Part shown: positions 43,136 to 47,697 of the stretch, piece after piece
How positions within the stretch are numbered: position 1 is the first letter of the stretch
Layout of the letters: each line of letters begins with the position of its first letter
NCBI GenBank assembly: GCA_025964575.1
Contig: JAOPYO010000189.1
Coordinates: 1 to 47,697 of the forward strand
Reading direction: 5' to 3'
DNA from: Actinomycetes bacterium
GTDB taxonomy: Bacteria > Actinomycetota > Actinomycetes > Streptosporangiales > Streptosporangiaceae
Length of the DNA: 47,697 nt
The notes under the pieces: model-generated
What the model was told of the DNA's origin: nothing
Seen by the model: only the letters and a program-made list of their open reading frames with translations
The model's database searches: none
Program-made: the position numbers and the translations under genes

Positions 43136-44344
43136 ATGGCGAAGGTCCTGGCTGTACTCTACGACGACCCGGTGGACGGCTATCCGCCGCGTTATGCGCG
43201 CACCGACATTCCGCGTATCGACCGTTATCCCGGCGGGCAGACGGCCCCGACACCGCAGGCGATCGACTTCACCCCTGGCGAGCTACTCGGCAGCGTCACC
43301 GGCGAACTGGGCCTGCGGCGGTTTCTGGAGGAGGGCGGCCACACGCTCGTCGTGACCTCCGACAAGGACGGCCCCGGCTCGGTGTTCGAGCGCGAACTTC
43401 CCGACGCCGACATCGTCATCTCCCAGCCGTTCTGGCCCGCCTACCTCACGGCCGAGCGCATCGCCAAGGCCCGGAACCTCAAGCTGGCGATCACCGCCGG
43501 GATCGGTTCCGACCATGTCGACCTCCAAGCGGTGAGCGACCGAGGCATCACGGTGGCTGAGGTGACATATTCCAACAGCATCAGTGTCGCCGAGCATGTG
43601 GTCATGCACATACTGACCCTGGTCCGCAATTTCCTCCCCTCGCACCAGTGGGTGGTGGACGGCGGCTGGAACATCGCCGACTCGGTGTCGCGGGCGTATG
43701 ACCTGGAGGGGCTGGCGGTCGGCACGGTCGGCGCCGGGCGCATCGGTCTGGCGGTGTTGCGCAGGCTGAAGCCCTTCGACGTCAGGCTGCACTACACCGA
43801 GCGTCACCGCCTCCCGGCCGAGGTCGAGCAGGAGCTGGGCCTGACCTACCACGAGACGGTCGAGTCCCTGGTGCGCACGGTCGATGTCCTCACCATCAAC
43901 GCCCCGCTGCACTCCGAGACCCAGGGATTGTTCGACGACAAGCTCATCGGGTTGCTGAAGCCGGGCTCGTACCTGGTCAACACCGCACGCGGCAAGATCG
44001 TGGACCGTGACGCGGTGGCCCGGGCGCTGCGCAGCGGGCAGTTGGCCGGGTACGCGGGCGACGTCTGGTTCCCACAGCCGCCGCCTGTTGACCACCCATG
44101 GCGGACGATGCCGCACCACGGCATGACGCCGCACGTCTCGGGCTCCACCCTGTCGGCCCAGGCTCGCTACGCCGCCGGCACCCGCGAGATCCTGGAGGCG
44201 TGGTTCAGCGGGCGGCCGATCCGCGACGAGTACCTGATCGTCGACGGCGGGAGGCTGGCGGGGGCCGGTGCGCACGCCTACACCGCCGGTGACACCACGG
44301 GAGGCTCGGAGGAGGCCGCTCGGTTCAGCGGCGGCCGCAGGTAG
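43136..44344 (+). CDS. fdh: NAD-dependent formate dehydrogenase
   Basis: A 402-residue cofactor-only formate dehydrogenase, almost the same length as the Pseudomonas sp. 101 enzyme and very similar from the first residues: MAKVLAVLYDDPVDGYPPRYA, TPQAIDFTPGELLGS, VVTSDKDGPGSVFERELPDADIVISQPFWPAYLT, ITAGIGSDHVDLQA, NSISVAEHVVMHIL, the NAD motif GTVGAGRIGLAVLRRL, the Arg in NTARGKIVDRDAV, YAGDVWFPQPPPVDHPWR and GMTPHVSGSTLSAQARYAAG with the catalytic His. It oxidises formate to CO2 giving NADH, completing oxalate oxidation. I place the start at 43136 (GGAGG 7 bp upstream); an ATG at 43109 is in frame but poorly supported. Confidence 0.95.
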   Translation: MAKVLAVLYDDPVDGYPPRYARTDIPRIDRYPGGQTAPTPQAIDFTPGELLGSVTGELGLRRFLEEGGHTLVVTSDKDGPGSVFERELPDADIVISQPFWPAYLTAERIAKARNLKLAITAGIGSDHVDLQAVSDRGITVAEVTYSNSISVAEHVVMHILTLVRNFLPSHQWVVDGGWNIADSVSRAYDLEGLAVGTVGAGRIGLAVLRRLKPFDVRLHYTERHRLPAEVEQELGLTYHETVESLVRTVDVLTINAPLHSETQGLFDDKLIGLLKPGSYLVNTARGKIVDRDAVARALRSGQLAGYAGDVWFPQPPPVDHPWRTMPHHGMTPHVSGSTLSAQARYAAGTREILEAWFSGRPIRDEYLIVDGGRLAGAGAHAYTAGDTTGGSEEAARFSGGRR

Positions 44345-44348
44345 ACCC

Positions 44349-44384
44349 GACGCGCCCGGCCTGGACTCTCCGGCCGGGCGCGTC
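44349..44384. terminator. Bidirectional terminator between fdh and the LysR gene
   Basis: GACGCGCCCGGCC (44349-44361) and GGCCGGGCGCGTC (44372-44384) form a perfect 13-bp stem with a 10-nt loop in the 38-bp gap between convergent genes. It just reaches the LysR stop codon. Confidence 0.75.
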
Positions 44385-45330
44385 ATTCCCGTTCGTCGAG
44401 GGTTCCCCGGCCGACGTGGTGGGGGAGCAGCCGGTCCAGCTCGGTCTGCAGGTTCCTGTGCCGGACCACCGCCAGCAGCGCCCGCGCCAGCACCGGTTCG
44501 GGGTCGCGGTCCAGCACCACGAGCCCCACGCTCTGCGCTGCGGTCGGCTGGACGAGGGGGATGACGCGCATCCCGGCAGGGACCCCGAACACTCGCAGCC
44601 ACGCGTGCGGGACCACGCTCGACCACTGCCCGTCCCGCACATGGGCGTATAGCGCCGATACCGAGTTGGTCTCCAGGACTGCCGTCGGCTCGGCGCCGGC
44701 CTCGTCGAAGATGCGGTCCAGCGTGCGGCGGTTCTGCATGTCGGGCGTCAGCAGGCACAGCGGTATGTGCGCGGCATCAGCCCAGGTCACCGACGTGTGC
44801 CCGGCGAAACGGCCGGCAACGGTGGTGAGCAGCACATAGCGTTCGTGGTAGAGATGATGGGCGCGCAGGTGCGGTAGCGCACCGGCTCCGAGATAGGTGA
44901 TCCCGGCGTCGATCTCAAATTCCGCCAGCCTGCGCTGGATGTTCGCCGATGAGAGCGAGAGCACCGACAGGCCGACCTGCGGATGCTCCGCGCAGAACGG
45001 CACTGTGAGCAGCGGCAGCGTGGTCAGCGTGGTCGGGATGGCCCCGATCCGGAGCCGTCCGGTCAGCCCCTGCCGTATCGTCCCCACGTCGTCGGTCAGC
45101 CCGTCGCGTTCGGAGAGGATCCGGTACGCCCAGCGCAGCACCCGCTCTCCCTCCGGGGTGAAGCCCTCGAACCGGTTGCCGCGCCGCACGATCGGCACGT
45201 CGAGCTCGGCCTCCAGCTTGCGGATCGCCGCAGACAGGGCCGGCTGGGAGACATGGCACGCTTCCGCTGCCCGGGCGAAGTGTCGCTCACGGGCCAGTGC
45301 CGTGAGGTATTCAAGCTGACGAAGGAGCAT
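44383..45330 (-). CDS. LysR-family transcriptional regulator
   Basis: A 315-residue regulator. The N-terminal HTH reads LEYLTALARERHFARAAEACHVSQPALSAAIRKLEAELDVPIVRR. The effector domain follows from about residue 90 (GRLRIGAIPTTLTTLPLL, ITYLGAGALPHLRAHHLYHERYVLL, SALYAHVRDGQWSSVVPHAW). It sits convergent to formate dehydrogenase and divergent from fmdB, so either formate oxidation or formamide use may be its target. The 245-bp upstream gap contains CTATCGGATAG at 45374-45384 and a longer CCTAT...ATAGG dyad (45373-45401), candidate autoregulatory sites 44-71 bp before its start. Confidence 0.9.
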   Translation of the reverse strand: MLLRQLEYLTALARERHFARAAEACHVSQPALSAAIRKLEAELDVPIVRRGNRFEGFTPEGERVLRWAYRILSERDGLTDDVGTIRQGLTGRLRIGAIPTTLTTLPLLTVPFCAEHPQVGLSVLSLSSANIQRRLAEFEIDAGITYLGAGALPHLRAHHLYHERYVLLTTVAGRFAGHTSVTWADAAHIPLCLLTPDMQNRRTLDRIFDEAGAEPTAVLETNSVSALYAHVRDGQWSSVVPHAWLRVFGVPAGMRVIPLVQPTAAQSVGLVVLDRDPEPVLARALLAVVRHRNLQTELDRLLPHHVGRGTLDERE

Positions 45331-45575
45331 CGATCCTCGATCGAGACGGTCGAAGGCGACCCTGCGGGCGAACCTATCGGATAGCCCGCAGAGGGCATAG
45401 GAGCGGCGAAGGCGGGCGCTGGAGGCTTTTTGTAGATGATCTCCAATATTTCTCCGGCAACCGACGCCCTACACGAAGAAAAGCACGAAGGGCGTGAGCG
45501 AGGGACTGGTGACGCTGTGTCAGGTTCCGGATCTCGTTGGGTAGGGACAGATGAAAAGGGTGATCGGAGGAGATG

Positions 45576-45854
45576 ATGGCGACCTACGAATACGCGTGCC
45601 GCCGCTGCGGTGGTTTCGAGGTGCGGCTGGCGATAGGGACCGCGACTGAAACCTGCGCCTGTCCCACCTGCGCGGAACTGTCCCGGCGCGTTTTCTCGGT
45701 GCCAGGGCTGGCTCGCACCCCCAGGACGGTACTAATCCACCGCGAGCGGGAAGAACGGAGTGGGGAAGCGCCGGAGGTGGCCTCCGAGGTACCGCGTGGT
45801 CGCCGGACCGCGTGCCGGCCTCATCCGGCGCTGGCGCACTTGCCGCGACCGTGA
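45576..45854 (+). CDS. fmdB: FmdB-family zinc-ribbon protein
   Basis: A 92-residue protein whose first 45 residues are the FmdB zinc ribbon: MATYEYACRRCGGFEVRLAIG, then CACPTCAELSRRVFSVPG, giving two Cys-x-x-Cys pairs. The rest is a polar Arg-rich tail. FmdB-like proteins are annotated as regulators of formamide/acetamide use and occur beside formamidase. GGAGG lies 5 bp before the ATG at 45576; the ATG three bases earlier is too close. Formamidase follows 173 bp downstream. Confidence 0.85.
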   Translation: MATYEYACRRCGGFEVRLAIGTATETCACPTCAELSRRVFSVPGLARTPRTVLIHREREERSGEAPEVASEVPRGRRTACRPHPALAHLPRP

Positions 45855-45874
45855 GGGGCGACCGCACCGGAAGG

Positions 45875-45898
45875 ACGCGACCAGGGGAGGTCGCGTCG
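45875..45898 (+). terminator. Hairpin between fmdB and formamidase
   Basis: GACGCGACC (45875-45883) and GGTCGCGTC (45890-45898) form a perfect 9-bp stem with a 6-nt loop, 20 bp after the fmdB stop. It could terminate, or attenuate read-through into fmdA. Confidence 0.5.
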
Positions 45899-45944
45899 GC
45901 GTAGGACCGGCTTTCGAAGGCTGCGGCGACGGGGGTGAGTCAGT

Positions 45945-46052
45945 GTGGCGAACGTGGGACTTCTGTACGTCGGTGCGGTGCTCGTGTTGATCGCCACTGT
46001 GAGTAGACGGAGGGGGAGAGCGTCATCATGCCTGAAGTCGTCTTCAGCGTAG
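45945..46052 (+). pseudogene. Possible amiS/ureI-type amide channel remnant
   Basis: From GTG 45945 the frame reads ANVGLLYVGAVLVLIA, which matches the first membrane helix of AmiS/UreI amide-urea channels. It then degenerates into a basic tail and stops inside fmdA. An intact AmiS is about 170-200 residues; only about 17 residues remain. AmiS-type channels are often encoded next to amidases and formamidases, so the location fits. The match is short, so this is tentative. Confidence 0.35.
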
Positions 46053-47275
46053 ATCAGTCGAGGTCAATGCGTGATCAGGCAGTACCAGGCCACAACAGGT
46101 GGCATCCGGACATCCCGGCGGTGGCCACGGTCCCGCGGGATTCGGAGTTCCGGATCGAATGCCGGGACTGGACCGACTGCCAGATCGGCAACAACGACTC
46201 CGCCAACGACGTACGCGACATAGACCTGACGCTCTGCCACATGCTCAGCGGGCCGATCCGGATCGACGGCGCCGAACCCGGTGACCTGCTCATCGTGGAC
46301 ATCCTCGACCTCGGGCCCGTCCCTCAGCAGACCGGTGACGCGGCCGGCCAGGGCTGGGGCTACACGGGCGTGTTCGCCAAGGCCAACGGTGGGTCGTTCC
46401 TGACCGACTACTATCCGGACGCCATCAAGGCGATCTGGGACTTCCACGGCCAGCAGGCCACTTCGCGGCATCTGCCCGGCGTCAGATACACCGGCATCAC
46501 CCACCCGGGGCTGTTCGGCACCGCGCCCTCGGCCGATCTGCTGGCCCGATGGAATCGTCGCGAGCAGGCCCTCATCGATACCGATCCGAACCGGGTGCCG
46601 CCGCTGGCCCTGCCACCGGAGCCCAGCAACGCGCTCGTGGGACAGGCCCAAGGAGACGACGCTCAGCGGATCGCCCGGGAGGGTGCCCGTACGGTGCCAC
46701 CCCGCGAGCACGGCGGCAACCAGGACATCAAGAACTTCACACGGGGTTCGCGCGTGTTCGTGCCGGTCTTCGTGGACGGCGCCAATCTCTCCGTGGGCGA
46801 CCTGCACTTCAGCCAGGGCGATGGAGAGATCACGTTCTGCGGTGCCATCGAGATGGGCGGGTTCATCGACTTCCACGTCGACCTGATCAAGGGCGGCATG
46901 GACAAGTACGGCGTGACCACCAACCCCATCTTCATGCCGGGCAACGTCGAGCCGCGCTATTCGGAGTTCCTCAGCTTCGTCGGCATCTCCGTGGACCACG
47001 ACACCGACACGAACCTCTACATGGATGCGACACTCGCCTACCGGCGGGCCTGCCTCAACGGCATCGAGTATCTGAAGAAGTTCGGGTACAGCGGCGAGCA
47101 GGCGTACCTGCTGCTCGGTTCGGCCCCCGTCGAGGGACGTATCAGCGGAATCGTGGACATCCCCAACGCCTGCTGCACGCTTTATCTGCCCACGGCGATC
47201 TTCGACTTCGACATCCGTCCCACCGCCGAAGGCCCTACGGCCGACGACCGCGGGCGGTGCGCCCTCACCTCGTAA
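46028..47275 (+). CDS. fmdA: Formamidase (acetamidase/formamidase family)
   Basis: A 415-residue enzyme of the FmdA family, which hydrolyses formamide to formate and ammonia. Visible blocks: HNRWHPDIPAVATVPRDSEF, ECRDWTDCQIGNNDSANDV, LSGPIRIDGAEPGDLLIVDILDLGP, RYTGITHPGLFGTAPS, the EHGGNQDIKNFTRGSRVFVPVFVDGANLSVGDLHFSQGDGE metal-site region, and GAIEMGGFIDFHVDLIKGGM. Length and order are normal for the family. The ATG at 46028 has a GGAGGGGGAG site. The formate produced would feed the NAD-formate dehydrogenase 1.7 kb upstream. Confidence 0.95.
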   Translation: MPEVVFSVDQSRSMRDQAVPGHNRWHPDIPAVATVPRDSEFRIECRDWTDCQIGNNDSANDVRDIDLTLCHMLSGPIRIDGAEPGDLLIVDILDLGPVPQQTGDAAGQGWGYTGVFAKANGGSFLTDYYPDAIKAIWDFHGQQATSRHLPGVRYTGITHPGLFGTAPSADLLARWNRREQALIDTDPNRVPPLALPPEPSNALVGQAQGDDAQRIAREGARTVPPREHGGNQDIKNFTRGSRVFVPVFVDGANLSVGDLHFSQGDGEITFCGAIEMGGFIDFHVDLIKGGMDKYGVTTNPIFMPGNVEPRYSEFLSFVGISVDHDTDTNLYMDATLAYRRACLNGIEYLKKFGYSGEQAYLLLGSAPVEGRISGIVDIPNACCTLYLPTAIFDFDIRPTAEGPTADDRGRCALTS

Positions 47276-47356
47276 CCTGGCCGATTCGAAACACCCACAT
47301 CCAGTCCGGGCTTCCAACGCCGGCGGTTCAACCTGAATGGCGACCAGCCCAGCACC

Positions 47357-47697
47357 TCAGGGGACATTGCGGGCGTTGGTGCCTGGTCCGTCGATATTCC
47401 AGGCGATGATCCGACGTGGATGGATGCGGAGCACCTCGTTACTGAACATCACCATCAACGGCCGGTCGAGCATGAGGATCTCAACGTGGCCGCGGATCTC
47501 AAGGCCCCGCCCGGTCTGGCCACCTGGTCCTACAGGTTCCTCGGCCTGGTCATCGACGACGAATGAGATCCGCGGGTCGGCTGGATATTGCGGAACTTCT
47601 GGCTCTGCCACAGCGCCGGGCCACCGATATCAATCGTCTCGGTGTCGACGTTCACCCAGAAGGCGACGGGCTGAACATGTGGTGCCCCGTCCGGGCC
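47357..47697 (-). pseudogene. PPOX-class (FMN/F420) oxidoreductase, frameshifted and cut by window end
   Basis: The minus strand enters the window reading PHVQPVAFWVNVDTETIDIGG, then KFRNIQ. After one missing base near 47580 the next frame gives DPRISFVVDDQAEE, GLEIRGHVEILML and VLRIHPRRIIAWNIDG to a stop at 47357. The two frames together match the pyridoxamine-phosphate-oxidase-like, often F420-dependent, small proteins of actinobacteria. The N-terminus lies outside the window. A sequencing error would explain the single-base shift as well as decay. Confidence 0.6.

Noticed and set aside
43136-44344. Generic D-2-hydroxyacid dehydrogenase
   Set aside because: Length, N-terminal extension and formate-dehydrogenase-specific blocks match the NAD-formate dehydrogenase family from end to end.
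1-47697. Mobile element, prophage, CRISPR array, rRNA or tRNA
   Set aside because: No transposase, integrase, phage structural gene, spaced direct repeats or structured RNA gene could be recognised by eye; the decay zone at 12997-15092 has no visible IS ends.

Overview
The window is high-GC DNA with GTG/TTG starts, tight 4-bp gene overlaps and many long shadow frames. It carries family markers of filamentous actinomycetes: a DUF397 protein, a baeRF10-type release-factor-like protein, an AA10 LPMO, DUF11 secretion and a RibD-C 'pyrimidine reductase'. A Streptosporangiales-like or related soil actinomycete is my inference; no rRNA or tRNA is present to confirm it. I saw no insertion sequence, CRISPR array, integrase or prophage.

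Layout. 1-4520: ribose catabolism and uptake (rbsK partial, rbsD, rbsA, rbsC, rbsB), closed by a strong hairpin. 4668-5896: an orphan DUF397 protein and a Gfo/Idh/MocA oxidoreductase. 6186-12843: a translationally coupled operon for non-phosphorylative L-fucose (or similar 6-deoxyhexose) oxidation, with its own ABC sugar importer (FucD-type dehydratase, SDR, binding protein, ATPase, permease, aldo/keto reductase). 12844-15092: a decay zone holding a gamma-glutamyltransferase tail, an IclR regulator without its HTH, an intact carboxymuconolactone-decarboxylase-like gene and an FAH-family hydrolase without its N-terminus. 15165-27835: mixed chromosomal genes (membrane-anchored LPMO, phosphopantetheinyl transferase, baeRF10, RibD-C reductase, cold-shock-domain protein, DUF11 protein, a frameshifted heme-oxygenase-like/cupin gene beside an acyl-CoA synthetase, YciI, MmcQ/YjbR, SDR, ArsR plus SRPBCC).

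28183-44344 is the most coherent block: an oxalate/C1 island. The plus strand carries a ThDP-dependent oxalyl-CoA decarboxylase candidate, formyl-CoA:oxalate CoA-transferase (Frc), an ADP-forming acyl-CoA synthetase, an OFA-family oxalate/formate antiporter, a ketopantoate-reductase-family enzyme (candidate oxalyl-CoA reductase) and NAD-dependent formate dehydrogenase. The minus strand carries sucC-sucD-hyi-glxR-gcl-aldehyde dehydrogenase. Together these could oxidise oxalate to CO2 with NADH and also assimilate it through glyoxylate and tartronate semialdehyde. However, the gcl copy has lost about 350 internal codons in frame. A GntR/FCD regulator sits inside the island, and CATAC/GTATG-type palindromes lie in front of key units. 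A LysR gene follows formate dehydrogenase convergently. 45576-47275 adds fmdB, an amiS-like remnant and formamidase, which would feed more formate. The window ends in a frameshifted PPOX-type flavin/F420 protein.

A striking feature is the number of damaged genes (GGT, IclR, FAH, HDO-cupin, gcl, amiS, PPOX). The two single-base frameshifts could be sequencing errors; the truncations and the in-frame deletion are harder to explain that way.
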